Positions 8,928-16,957 of a DNA stretch of 64,000 nt are shown here, one piece after another (positions within the stretch are counted from its first letter, which is position 1; every line of letters starts with the position of its first letter). The DNA is from Actinomyces minihominis. Its GTDB lineage: Bacteria; Actinomycetota; Actinomycetes; Actinomycetales; Actinomycetaceae. The position numbers were made by a program, and so were the translations under genes. The notes under the pieces were generated by a model. The model had not been told where the DNA came from and made no database searches. It worked only from the letters and a program-made list of their open reading frames with translations. The stretch covers positions 61,045-125,044 of the forward strand of contig NZ_FYEG01000006.1 of assembly GCF_900187855.1 (NCBI RefSeq), written 5' to 3'.

Positions 8928-10310
8928 ATGGCCGTTATTGAACCTTGTGACAGGAGAGCAGTGGATAACTCACCCAGCGAGTTCGATCGGGTTCCGCCGC
9001 AGGCGCTTGAGGCCGAACAGTCGGTGCTGGGCTCCATGCTGCTCTCGAAAGAGGCGATTGGTGAGATTGGTGAGATCATCACCGGCATCGACTTCTACCG
9101 CCCCCAGAACGAGACGATTTACGACACAATCCTCGATCTCTACAGTCGGGGGGAACCGGCCGATCCCATCACCGTGGCAGCCGAACTCGAGCGTGCCGGT
9201 GCGCTGAAGAGGGTTGGTGGGGGTGCCTATCTCTACACCCTGACGGCATCCGTTCCAACTACTGCCAATGCCACCCACTACGCGCGTATCGTCCGTGAAA
9301 AGGCCATGCTGCGTCGCCTGGTCAGCGCGGGAACCCGCATCGTTCAACTGGGTTACTCAGAAGAGGGCGGAGAGGTCGACGACCTCATGGATGCGGCCCA
9401 GGCCGAGGTCCACGCCGTGGCTGAGGGGCGTCAGAAGCAGGACTACATCAAGCTGGGGGACATGTCGGAAGACATCCTCACCGAGCTTGAGAACATCGCC
9501 AATAACAAGGGCAGGCTCACGGGTGTTCCCACCGGATTCACCGACCTCGACGACCTGACGCAGGGGCTCCATCCCGGCCAGATGATCATCGTTGCCGCTA
9601 GGCCGGCCATGGGTAAGTCAACGCTGGCGCTCGATATCTGCCGCAGCGCCGCGATCCATAACCAGATTCCGGCCGCCATGTTCTCCCTGGAGATGGGGCG
9701 ATCTGAGATTGCCATGCGCCTCCTTTCCGCCGAGACCGGGGTGTTTCTCAGCAAGATGCGCGCTGGCGATATGACGACAGAGGACTGGACCCGGGTCTCG
9801 AAACGTGTCGGTGAAATCTCGGCAGCGCCCCTCTTTATCGATGACTCCCCCAACATGTCGATGTTGGAAATTCGCTCCAAGTGTCGGCGCCTCAAACAGC
9901 AGCATGGCCTCGGTCTCGTCGTCCTCGACTACCTGCAGCTGATGTCATCGGGTAAACGTGTTGAGTCGCGTCAGCAAGAGGTCTCTGAGTTTTCCCGTTC
10001 TCTGAAGCTACTTGCCAAGGAACTTGAGCTTCCAGTTATTGCGGTTGCACAGCTCAACCGTGGTCCGGAACAGCGCGCCGATCACAAGCCAATGATGGCT
10101 GACCTGCGTGAATCCGGTTCGCTAGAGCAAGATGCTGACGTGGTGTTCCTGCTGCACCGACCCGACTATTACGATGCGGATGATCGACCCGGTGAGGCCG
10201 ACATTATCGTTGCCAAGCACCGTAACGGCCCGACCGATACCATTCCCGTTGTCTTCCAAGGTGCGCAGGCACGTTTCGGAAACCTCGCACGCACCCACGG
10301 TTTCGACTAG
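8928..10310 (+). CDS. dnaB: Replicative DNA helicase DnaB
   Basis: Hexameric helicase that unwinds DNA at the replication fork. It has the N-terminal DnaB domain (PPQALEAEQSVLGSMLLSKEAI, YRPQNETIYDTILDLY) and a RecA-like ATPase domain with Walker A ARPAMGKST at about residues 223-231, followed by SLEMG, Walker B LVVLDYLQLM, and EVSEFSRSLKLLAKELELPVIAVAQLNR. There is no intein, unlike in some mycobacteria. I use the ATG at 8928; the frame is open further upstream but that part lacks family similarity. Length is about 460 residues. Confidence 0.96.
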   Translation: MAVIEPCDRRAVDNSPSEFDRVPPQALEAEQSVLGSMLLSKEAIGEIGEIITGIDFYRPQNETIYDTILDLYSRGEPADPITVAAELERAGALKRVGGGAYLYTLTASVPTTANATHYARIVREKAMLRRLVSAGTRIVQLGYSEEGGEVDDLMDAAQAEVHAVAEGRQKQDYIKLGDMSEDILTELENIANNKGRLTGVPTGFTDLDDLTQGLHPGQMIIVAARPAMGKSTLALDICRSAAIHNQIPAAMFSLEMGRSEIAMRLLSAETGVFLSKMRAGDMTTEDWTRVSKRVGEISAAPLFIDDSPNMSMLEIRSKCRRLKQQHGLGLVVLDYLQLMSSGKRVESRQQEVSEFSRSLKLLAKELELPVIAVAQLNRGPEQRADHKPMMADLRESGSLEQDADVVFLLHRPDYYDADDRPGEADIIVAKHRNGPTDTIPVVFQGAQARFGNLARTHGFD

Positions 10311-10361
10311 GACTAGGGCGAGGTCGGGACCAGCCTGGTTTATCAACATTCCCCTTGTGTT

Positions 10362-10397
10362 TTTAGTCCCGGTTAGGTCAGCCTAATCGGGACTAAA
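10362..10397. terminator. Hairpin after dnaB that contains a DtxR/IdeR-like palindrome
   Basis: Two 16-bp arms (10362-10377 TTTAGTCCCGGTTAGG; 10382-10397 CCTAATCGGGACTAAA) with one mismatch (a possible G-U pair) around a TCAG loop, 52 bp after the dnaB stop. The centre reads TTAGGTCAGCCTAA (10373-10386), very close to the core of DtxR/IdeR operators. It may act as a dnaB terminator, an iron operator for the downstream operon, or both. Confidence 0.6.
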
Positions 10398-10473
10398 GTC
10401 CCCGAAGGGCTTCTGTAAAAGCCCAGCTCAGAAGCCATTTCGCGCAAACATATGTGATCCGACCCACGCGCAT

Positions 10474-10496
10474 TTAGGTACGCCTAGGTTGGAAAC
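10474..10496 (+). promoter_or_regulatory. Leaderless promoter -10 overlapped by a second DtxR/IdeR-like site
   Basis: TTAGGTACGCCTAG (10474-10487) repeats the TTAGGTnnGCCTA pattern found at 10373. The hexamer TAGGTT (10485-10490) stands exactly six bases before the ATG of the oxidoreductase gamma gene, with no clear ribosome binding site. A regulator bound here would cover the -10 element. Confidence 0.45.
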
Positions 10497-11075
10497 ATGG
10501 TTGAAATCAGAATCCACGGGCGAGGAGGCCAGGGGGTTGTTACCGCATCCGACCTGGTCGCTATGGCCGCGTTCCATGAGGGCCACTACGCACAGGCCTT
10601 CCCTTCATTTGGTTCAGAACGAACCGGGGCGCCAGTCGTCTCCTACTGCCGGGTTGAGGATCGGGAGATTCGCAGTCGCGAACCCGTCCTCGAACCAGAC
10701 ATAGTCATCGTCCAAGACCCCACGCTGTTGGCGGTGATGGACGTGTTTGCGGGCCTGAAACCCGGGGGTTACGCCGTCATCAACTCCGGTAAGACCATTG
10801 CCGAACTTGAGCTCGATGGAGTGCTCGGGGACCTCGGCGAGGATCGGCTCAAGACGGTTCCAGCCTCAGAGATTGCCCGTGAACACCTGGGTCGTCCCCT
10901 TCCCAACGCAGCGTTGCTGGGAGCCATGGCGGCCATGACCGGTCTGGTCGATATCGACAGTGTCGAGGGCGCCATCAAGCAGCGGTTCGGGGGGAAACTA
11001 GGCGAATCAAACTCGGCAGCTGCCCGGGCCGCCTACAACTTTGTGAAGGAGAGCGCGGATGCGGAAGCAAATTGA
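10497..11075 (+). CDS. 2-oxoacid:ferredoxin oxidoreductase, gamma subunit
   Basis: 192 residues of the pyruvate/ketoisovalerate oxidoreductase gamma domain: EIRIHGRGGQGVVTASDLVA at the N-terminus, then AFPSFGSERTGAPVVSYCRV and PNAALLGAMAAMTGLVD. In this enzyme family the gamma subunit supports CoA binding and thioester formation. It is the first gene of the operon and overlaps the alpha gene by 17 nt. The ATG follows a leaderless-type -10 and two DtxR-like sites. Whether the substrate is pyruvate or another 2-oxoacid cannot be decided from sequence. Confidence 0.9.
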   Translation: MVEIRIHGRGGQGVVTASDLVAMAAFHEGHYAQAFPSFGSERTGAPVVSYCRVEDREIRSREPVLEPDIVIVQDPTLLAVMDVFAGLKPGGYAVINSGKTIAELELDGVLGDLGEDRLKTVPASEIAREHLGRPLPNAALLGAMAAMTGLVDIDSVEGAIKQRFGGKLGESNSAAARAAYNFVKESADAEAN

Positions 11076-12318
11076 GGGTTCCAAGGCGGTTGCTGAAGCG
11101 GTCGCTCACTGCCATCCCGAAGTAATCGCCGCCTACCCCATCAGCCCCCAGACCCACATTGTCGAAGAGCTCTCCAACCTGGTGAAGCGAGACGTGTTGC
11201 AGGGCTGTGAGTACATCAATGTCGAGTCCGAGTTCGCCGCCATGTCGGCTTGCATTGGGGCGAGTGCCGCGGGAGCCAGAACCTATACGGCCACCGCCTC
11301 CCAGGGCCTGCTCTTTATGGCCGAGGCCGTCTACAACGCCTCCGGCCTGGGCCTTCCCATCGTGATGACCGTTGCCAACCGGGCCATCGGCGCCCCCATC
11401 AACATCTGGAACGACCACACTGACGCCATGTCGCAGCGCGACTCAGGGTGGCTGCAGCTCTATGCAGAGACCAACCAGGAGGCCGCGGACCTGCACGTCC
11501 AGGCCTTCAAGATCGCCGAGGAGCTCTCGCTTCCCGTCATGGTCTGCATGGATGGCTTCATCCTCACCCATGCCGTAGAGATTGTGGATATTCCCGAGGA
11601 AGAGAAAATTCGCGAGTTCCTGCCCGACTTTGAGCCCCGCCAGGTGCTTGACCCCCAGCGTCCGCTCTCTATCGGCGCCATGGTCGGCCCGGAGGCCTAT
11701 ACAGAAGTGCGCTACCTTGCTCACCACCGTCAGATGCAGGCCCTCGACCTCATCCCCCAGGTTCAGGAAGAGTGGCAGCAGATCTTCGGTCGTGATTCCG
11801 GGGGACTGATCAAGCCCTACCGCATGGAAGACGCCGAAACCGTCATCATCGCCCTCGGTTCAGTACTGGGAACCCTCAAGGATGTGGTCGATGAGCGGCG
11901 CGATAAGGGAGAGAAGATTGGCGTCCTCGGGATTGTCTCCTTCCGTCCCTTCCCAACCGAGGCTATTCGTGAGGCGCTGGCGGATATCAAGAGGGTGGTT
12001 GTCGTTGAGAAGGCATTCAGCGTCGGCATCGGTGGCATCGTTGGCCCCCACGTTCGACCCGCGCTGCCTGCGGGGGGCATCCCGTTCTACGAGGTGATTG
12101 CCGGACTGGGTGGACGTCCGATTACCAAACGATCGCTGCACAAACTGATTGATGAGGCCGAGGCTGATGAGCTGCAAGAACTCACCTTCCTCGACCTTGA
12201 TCAAGAACTGGTCGACAAGGAACTGGCCCGAGAGTCCGAATCGAGGCAGTCGGGACCGGCCGCGGAGAACCTGGTTCGCCTGGCACGTGAGCGCACCGAC
12301 GCGGTGCTGGGAAAGTAG
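11059..12318 (+). CDS. 2-oxoacid:ferredoxin oxidoreductase, alpha subunit (PorA type)
   Basis: 419 residues. Family motifs include EGSKAVAEAV, AAYPISPQTHIVEEL, YINVESEFAAMSACIGASAAGARTYTATASQGL and LPIVMTVANRAIGAPINIW, all typical of the PorA pyrimidine-binding part. The C-terminal domain has GSVLGTLKDVVDE and VGILGIVSFRPFP-like segments. Together with beta it forms the thiamine-pyrophosphate active site. The ATG has AAGGAG just upstream within the gamma gene, which implies translational coupling. Confidence 0.93.
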   Translation: MRKQIEGSKAVAEAVAHCHPEVIAAYPISPQTHIVEELSNLVKRDVLQGCEYINVESEFAAMSACIGASAAGARTYTATASQGLLFMAEAVYNASGLGLPIVMTVANRAIGAPINIWNDHTDAMSQRDSGWLQLYAETNQEAADLHVQAFKIAEELSLPVMVCMDGFILTHAVEIVDIPEEEKIREFLPDFEPRQVLDPQRPLSIGAMVGPEAYTEVRYLAHHRQMQALDLIPQVQEEWQQIFGRDSGGLIKPYRMEDAETVIIALGSVLGTLKDVVDERRDKGEKIGVLGIVSFRPFPTEAIREALADIKRVVVVEKAFSVGIGGIVGPHVRPALPAGGIPFYEVIAGLGGRPITKRSLHKLIDEAEADELQELTFLDLDQELVDKELARESESRQSGPAAENLVRLARERTDAVLGK

Positions 12319-12324
12319 GAGAAA

Positions 12325-13764
12325 ATGAAGGTTGAACTGGGTATTCCCTCAACGAGGGAAACAGAAATCCCCGCTCGTGACAACGTCAAGTTCTATCAGG
12401 TCGGCTCCTACGCGGTGGGAAACCGACTGGCAGACGTCATCGACAGGTCCATTCAGTCGGACCCCAACCGCTTCAACTCCCTCACCTCGGGCCACCGGGC
12501 CTGCCAGGGTTGCGGAGAGGCGCTGGGGGCGCGCTACGCCCTCGACACCGCAATGGAGGCGACCGAGGGTGACTTGGTGGCGGTGAATGCCACGGGCTGC
12601 CTCGAGGTCTTCTCGACTCCGTATCCCGAGTCGGCGTGGACGGTGCCGTGGTTGCACTCGCTGTTCGGCAATGCCCCGGCGGTGGCGACCGGTGTCGCAG
12701 CGGCACTGAAAGCCAAGGGCAAGTCGACCCGTGTTGTTGCCCAGGGTGGCGACGGCGGCACCGTTGACATCGGTATGGGTTGCCTGTCGGGCATGTTCGA
12801 ACGCAACGACGACGTCCTCTACATCTGCTACGACAACGAGGCCTACATGAACACCGGGGTGCAGCGTTCCGGCGCCACACCCCCAACCGCTCGCACGGCT
12901 ACCACGCAGGCCGTCGGCGAACACCCGGGCAACGTTTTTGGTCAGGGTAAGGACATGGCCCGTATCGCCATGGCACACGAAATCCCCTATGTCGCCACCG
13001 CAACCGTGGCGGACCTGCGCGACCTCGAGTACAAGGTCCGCAAGGCCATGACCTTCAGCGGAGCACGCTACATCCACGTTCTGGTGCCGTGCCCCCTCGG
13101 CTGGGGTACCCCCTCGAACGAGACGATCAAGTTGGCGCGACTGGCCACCCAGACCGGCTTCTTCCCCGTGTTTGAGGCCGAGGCCGGCGAGGTAACCTCG
13201 GTGTCGAAGATCCGTCGCCCGGCTCCCATTGAGGAGTACCTCAAGTCCCAGCGTCGTTTCGCGTCGCTGTTCCGACCCGAACGGGATGAAGAGGCGCTGG
13301 CGCGGCTGCAGGCTATCTGTGACCGCAACATCCGCCGCTACGGCCTCATTGATGAAGACAGGCTGGATGAGGACGTCCTCGAACGCGTCGTCAACGCCCC
13401 CGAGGACCCAGAGGGACGCTATGACACCCTCCGTCAGGCCACCTCAGAGACAAAGCGGGCCCAGGTGGAAGCTGCATTCGGTAAGCGTAAGAAAGAGAAG
13501 CTGGAGGGCGAGACGTTCTCCACCGTGATGCGTCCCGAGTTCCAGAGGACAGGGTCGATGTCGGCTGGTAGCGAGCACGGTCGTTCGCACACCGTGGCCG
13601 GCTCCGGTTCTGCCACAGACAAGCCCCTGGCCACCCGACGTGATGGGGAAGAGGCTCCGGAGCGCAGCGAGGTGCTGATCGACTCCTCGGGGATCAGCGC
13701 CGGCCCCAGCGTCCTCGACCCCACAGCAGAGAAGTTCGGCGTCAATGAAGTAGAGGAAAACTAG
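12325..13764 (+). CDS. 2-oxoacid:ferredoxin oxidoreductase, beta subunit (PorB type) with long C-terminal tail
   Basis: Binds thiamine pyrophosphate and a [4Fe-4S] cluster and passes electrons to ferredoxin. Cluster ligands are likely the two cysteines of HRACQGCGEALG, the one in NATGCLEVFST and the one in VLVPCPLGWG. The TPP motif is GGDGGTVDIGMGCLSGMFERN followed by CYDNEAYMNTGVQRSGATP. The 479 residues far exceed the roughly 300 of a minimal PorB. The excess is an N-terminal extension and about 150 C-terminal residues, the last 80 of which are Ser/Gly/Glu-rich and look disordered. Six bases separate it from alpha, and GGAG precedes the ATG. Confidence 0.92.
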   Translation: MKVELGIPSTRETEIPARDNVKFYQVGSYAVGNRLADVIDRSIQSDPNRFNSLTSGHRACQGCGEALGARYALDTAMEATEGDLVAVNATGCLEVFSTPYPESAWTVPWLHSLFGNAPAVATGVAAALKAKGKSTRVVAQGGDGGTVDIGMGCLSGMFERNDDVLYICYDNEAYMNTGVQRSGATPPTARTATTQAVGEHPGNVFGQGKDMARIAMAHEIPYVATATVADLRDLEYKVRKAMTFSGARYIHVLVPCPLGWGTPSNETIKLARLATQTGFFPVFEAEAGEVTSVSKIRRPAPIEEYLKSQRRFASLFRPERDEEALARLQAICDRNIRRYGLIDEDRLDEDVLERVVNAPEDPEGRYDTLRQATSETKRAQVEAAFGKRKKEKLEGETFSTVMRPEFQRTGSMSAGSEHGRSHTVAGSGSATDKPLATRRDGEEAPERSEVLIDSSGISAGPSVLDPTAEKFGVNEVEEN

Positions 13765-13766
13765 CC

Positions 13767-15407
13767 ATGACCACAGTTGATCCCCGTCCGGCAACGGAGC
13801 CGTTTGCGATTACCCTCGAGGTCGGCTCCTCGCTGCTGAATGAAACAGGTTCGTGGCGCAGTGAACGACCGATCTACGTCGACCTTCTTCCCCCCTGTAA
13901 CCAGGGTTGCCCCGCTGGTGAGAACATCCAGCAGTGGCTCTACCGCGCTGAGGAGGGCGACTACGAGGGGGCCTGGCGCCAAATCATGGCGGACAACCCC
14001 CTGCCCGCAGTGATGGGGCGCGTCTGCTACCACCCCTGCCAGACGGTATGTAACCGTGGCTTCGTTGATGAACCTGTTGGAATCAACTCCATTGAGCGGT
14101 TCCTGGGTGACAAGGCGATTGAAGAGGGGTGGAAGGTCTCGGTGACAGCTCCCCCCACGGGTAAGCGCGTTCTTGTGGTTGGAGCCGGCCCCTCCGGACT
14201 GTCGGCCGCCTACCACCTGCGCCGCATGGGACACCGCGTGACCGTGCGGGACGCCGGTCCGATGGCCGGTGGCATGATGCGCTTCGGTATTCCGAAGTAC
14301 CGCCTCCCACGGGAGATCCTTGACGCAGAGATTGAACGGATCCACGAAATGGGGGTGAACTTTGAGTTCAACTCCAAAGTCGAGGACGTCCGCGAGGTCG
14401 CGAAAAAGTACGACGCCGTGTTCATCGCGGTTGGCGCCCACATCGGCCGTCGTGCCCATGTCCCGGCCGGTGAGTCAGCCAAGATCATGGATGCTGTCAC
14501 CATGCTGGCGGATACCGAGGCCGGGGAAAAACCGCTGCTGGGTCGTCGCGTCGTGGTCTACGGCGGCGGCAACACAGCAGTTGACGCAGCCCGTACAGCG
14601 AAGCGTCTCGGTGCGGAAGAGGCCGTTATCCTCTACCGTCGCACGCGGGACAAGATGCCCGCCCACGACTCCGAGGTTACGGAGGCCGAGGAAGAGGGCA
14701 TCATGATGCGCTGGCTCTCTACCGTTAAGCACGTCGACGGCGGCAAAATCACCATCGAAAAGATGGAGTTGGATGAGAACGGATTCCCCCAGCCCACGGG
14801 TGAGGTCGAGGAGCTCGGGGCGGACTCGCTCATCATGGCCCTCGGCCAGGAGGCCGACCTCGGACTGATCGAAAATGTTGATGAGATCGAAGTAGAGGAC
14901 GGTGTCGTCAAGGTCAGCTCGCAGATGATGACCGGGCTGAAGGGAGTTTTCGCGGGCGGAGACATGGTTCCCTCGGAGCGCACGGTGACCGTGGCCATCG
15001 GTCACGGTAAGAAGGCGGCCCGCTACATCGACGCCTACCTTCGCGGTGGAGAGTTCACGCCGCCCTCTAAGCACGCCGTTGCTGATCTGGGCCGTATGAA
15101 CACCTGGTACTACGCGGATGCCCCGAAGACGGTGCGCCTCAAGCTAGAAGGGCTGCGCCGAGCTTCAACCTTTGATGAGGTCGTGAGTGGTCTTGACGAA
15201 GAGTCGGCGGTCTTTGAAGCCAGACGCTGCATGTCCTGCGGCAACTGCTTCGGCTGTGACAACTGCTTCGGAGTCTGCCCGGATAATGCGATCACCAAGT
15301 TGAAGCCGGGGGAGTATGAGTTCAAGTATGACTACTGCAAGGGCTGCGGACTCTGTGCGGAAGAGTGTCCCTGCGGTGCCATCTCGATGATCCCCGAGGA
15401 GGTCTAG
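13767..15407 (+). CDS. GltD-like FAD/NAD(P) oxidoreductase with C-terminal 2x[4Fe-4S] ferredoxin domain (electron-transfer subunit)
   Basis: 546 residues. An N-terminal iron-sulfur domain of the glutamate-synthase small-subunit type has CNQGC (C44, C48) and CYHPCQTVC (C87, C91, C95). An FAD-binding Rossmann motif (VVGAGPSGLSAAYHL, 137-151) and an NAD(P)-binding motif (VVYGGGNTAVDAARTAKRLG) follow, then a C-terminal ferredoxin domain (CMSCGNCFGCDNCFGVCP, then CKGCGLCAEECPCGAI). It is two bases after the beta gene and fills the place of PorD. It probably links the oxidoreductase to the NAD(P)H pool, an inference from domains and operon context. Confidence 0.88.
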   Translation: MTTVDPRPATEPFAITLEVGSSLLNETGSWRSERPIYVDLLPPCNQGCPAGENIQQWLYRAEEGDYEGAWRQIMADNPLPAVMGRVCYHPCQTVCNRGFVDEPVGINSIERFLGDKAIEEGWKVSVTAPPTGKRVLVVGAGPSGLSAAYHLRRMGHRVTVRDAGPMAGGMMRFGIPKYRLPREILDAEIERIHEMGVNFEFNSKVEDVREVAKKYDAVFIAVGAHIGRRAHVPAGESAKIMDAVTMLADTEAGEKPLLGRRVVVYGGGNTAVDAARTAKRLGAEEAVILYRRTRDKMPAHDSEVTEAEEEGIMMRWLSTVKHVDGGKITIEKMELDENGFPQPTGEVEELGADSLIMALGQEADLGLIENVDEIEVEDGVVKVSSQMMTGLKGVFAGGDMVPSERTVTVAIGHGKKAARYIDAYLRGGEFTPPSKHAVADLGRMNTWYYADAPKTVRLKLEGLRRASTFDEVVSGLDEESAVFEARRCMSCGNCFGCDNCFGVCPDNAITKLKPGEYEFKYDYCKGCGLCAEECPCGAISMIPEEV

Positions 15408-15434
15408 CAGGGCCGGAGCGGTAGTGTTCTTCCC

Positions 15435-16160
15435 ATGGTGAAGACTTCGATTTCGGTACAACTGGCACCCGGCACCTTGGAACAGGCGATCAGCGCGTGG
15501 GAAGAGGTGCCGCTTGCCGAGTTAGCGGCCACGGTTTTTGAACTGGCTCAACTTCGTCACCTGCGAGGCGGAGCGTACGGACCGGCCATCATCGCCATCA
15601 ACGGGCGCAGTGGTGCGGGCAAGAGCACCCTGGCGATGGCGCTCGCGGAGGTCGCGAAGACGCGTGGATCCGAGGCCGTCATCCTGGAGGCCGACGACCT
15701 CATGTGGTGGGAGCCGATGTGGCAGTGGGCGCACATCGCCATCGACGGTGTCTTCGAGTCTCTGCGCCGAGGGCAGGGCGTTAAACTGACCCCGCCCCAG
15801 TGGAAGGCGCGGGGACGTGAAGGGGTCATCATTGTTCCTGACAGCACCGATCTACTGATCTTTGAAGGGGTGGGATCCTCGCAGATACCCTTCTCTGAGT
15901 ACCTGGATGCTGCCGTGTGGGTTCAGTCCGATCATGAGGTGGCGCGACGCCTGGGCCTTGAGAGAGATATCAGGGATGCCACCAACGGCAATGCTGAAGA
16001 ATCGGCCGAGTTCTGGGACCGGTGGGACGAATCTGAACGGGACTTCCTAGAAAAGGACATGCCCTGGCTTCGTGCGGACTACCTGGTTTTGGGAACTGCC
16101 GAGCCTATGCCCGGCGCCGGCCTAGTCCGGGTGGCCGATCCCGCTACCAGGACAGTCTGA
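15435..16160 (+). CDS. P-loop NTPase, uridine kinase-like
   Basis: 241 residues. Walker A INGRSGAGKST is at about residues 55-65. A later acidic segment AVILEADDLMWWEPMWQW and DLLIFEGVGSSQ resemble the uridine/cytidine kinase fold, where the Asp binds metal and the EG motif ends the Walker B strand. The first 50 residues are unassigned. The ATG is seven bases after TAGTGT with no ribosome binding site, so the transcript is probably leaderless. Its last 17 bases overlap the convergent HAD gene. The substrate is not known. Confidence 0.7.
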   Translation: MVKTSISVQLAPGTLEQAISAWEEVPLAELAATVFELAQLRHLRGGAYGPAIIAINGRSGAGKSTLAMALAEVAKTRGSEAVILEADDLMWWEPMWQWAHIAIDGVFESLRRGQGVKLTPPQWKARGREGVIIVPDSTDLLIFEGVGSSQIPFSEYLDAAVWVQSDHEVARRLGLERDIRDATNGNAEESAEFWDRWDESERDFLEKDMPWLRADYLVLGTAEPMPGAGLVRVADPATRTV

Positions 16161-16836
16161 ACAGTCCCGGCTCTGGTGTGGCTTCGACCTCGACTGATTC
16201 GAGGTGGGGAACCTGCGCTGCAATGAATGGTGCCAGAGCCCGGTCACTTTCCAGGCGGCTGTGGTCAAGCGGGCCGGTTGGATCCACGACTATGACGGGA
16301 GCACCCGAGCGAAGCCCCGCACGGATCCCCGCCGGAGCGTCCTCGAACACGACGCAGTCTTCGATGGGAATGCCGAGGGCGGCTGCCGCTGTCTGGTAGC
16401 CCTCTGGATCAGGTTTGCCGACCGTGATGTCCTCAAAGGGCACCGCAATCTCAGGCCAAGGCAGAGCTGCATGCTTGAAGCGGGCGCTGGCAAGGCTTCG
16501 TGTGGCAGAGGTGACCAGAGCCCACGGAACCCCCAGTTCAACCAGGCGGTGCAGGAATCGGTCGGCACCGAGGATCGGCTGGGCAAGGTGGGCCAGCGTC
16601 TCTTCGTGGGCCAGCATCTCGGTGATGCGCTGCTCGACCTCGTCAGCGGGCAGCTGGGGGACAAACCTGGCGTAGGTCTCTGTGCCGGGCCGACCGTGTG
16701 AAAAGGCCAGGACCTCTTCAAGGTTCAACCCAAACTCTTCGGCGACCTTCGCCCAGCTCATCTCAACAACCGCGTTTGAGTCTACGGCGGTGCCGTCCAT
16801 ATCGATGAGAACAGCGCGAACGTTCATGTGGCTCAT
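16144..16836 (-). CDS. HAD-superfamily phosphatase (beta-phosphoglucomutase-like subfamily)
   Basis: About 230 residues with all HAD motifs: motif I VLIDMDGTAVDSN, motif II VTSATRSLA, a conserved Lys in VGKPDPEGYQTAAAALG and acidic motif IV VVFEDAPAGIRAG. The cap insertion after motif I is the small alpha-helical type. It likely dephosphorylates a sugar phosphate. The frame begins at a GTG at 16854; I prefer the ATG at 16836 because GGAGG lies upstream, though the spacing is long. It converges on the P-loop protein. Confidence 0.85.
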   Translation of the reverse strand: MSHMNVRAVLIDMDGTAVDSNAVVEMSWAKVAEEFGLNLEEVLAFSHGRPGTETYARFVPQLPADEVEQRITEMLAHEETLAHLAQPILGADRFLHRLVELGVPWALVTSATRSLASARFKHAALPWPEIAVPFEDITVGKPDPEGYQTAAAALGIPIEDCVVFEDAPAGIRAGLRSGAPVIVVDPTGPLDHSRLESDRALAPFIAAQVPHLESVEVEATPEPGLFRLSW

Positions 16837-16896
16837 GTGTTCCAGTACCTCCACTGCGCCGGTGGCGCCCTCGATGAAACGATCTGAACAGCAAAG

Positions 16897-16930
16897 GAGC
16901 CCGCCAGACTCGCAAAAGTCCGACGGGCCC
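16897..16930 (-). terminator. Terminator of the peptide ABC transporter operon
   Basis: On the reverse strand the RNA forms a continuous 14-bp stem, with three G-U pairs, around a UUUGCG loop, 27 bp after the ATPase stop codon, followed by CUUUG. The G-U pairs exist only on this strand, so it acts for the leftward operon. Confidence 0.7.
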
Positions 16931-16957
16931 CGTCACATTTACGAATCTTCTAAAAGG

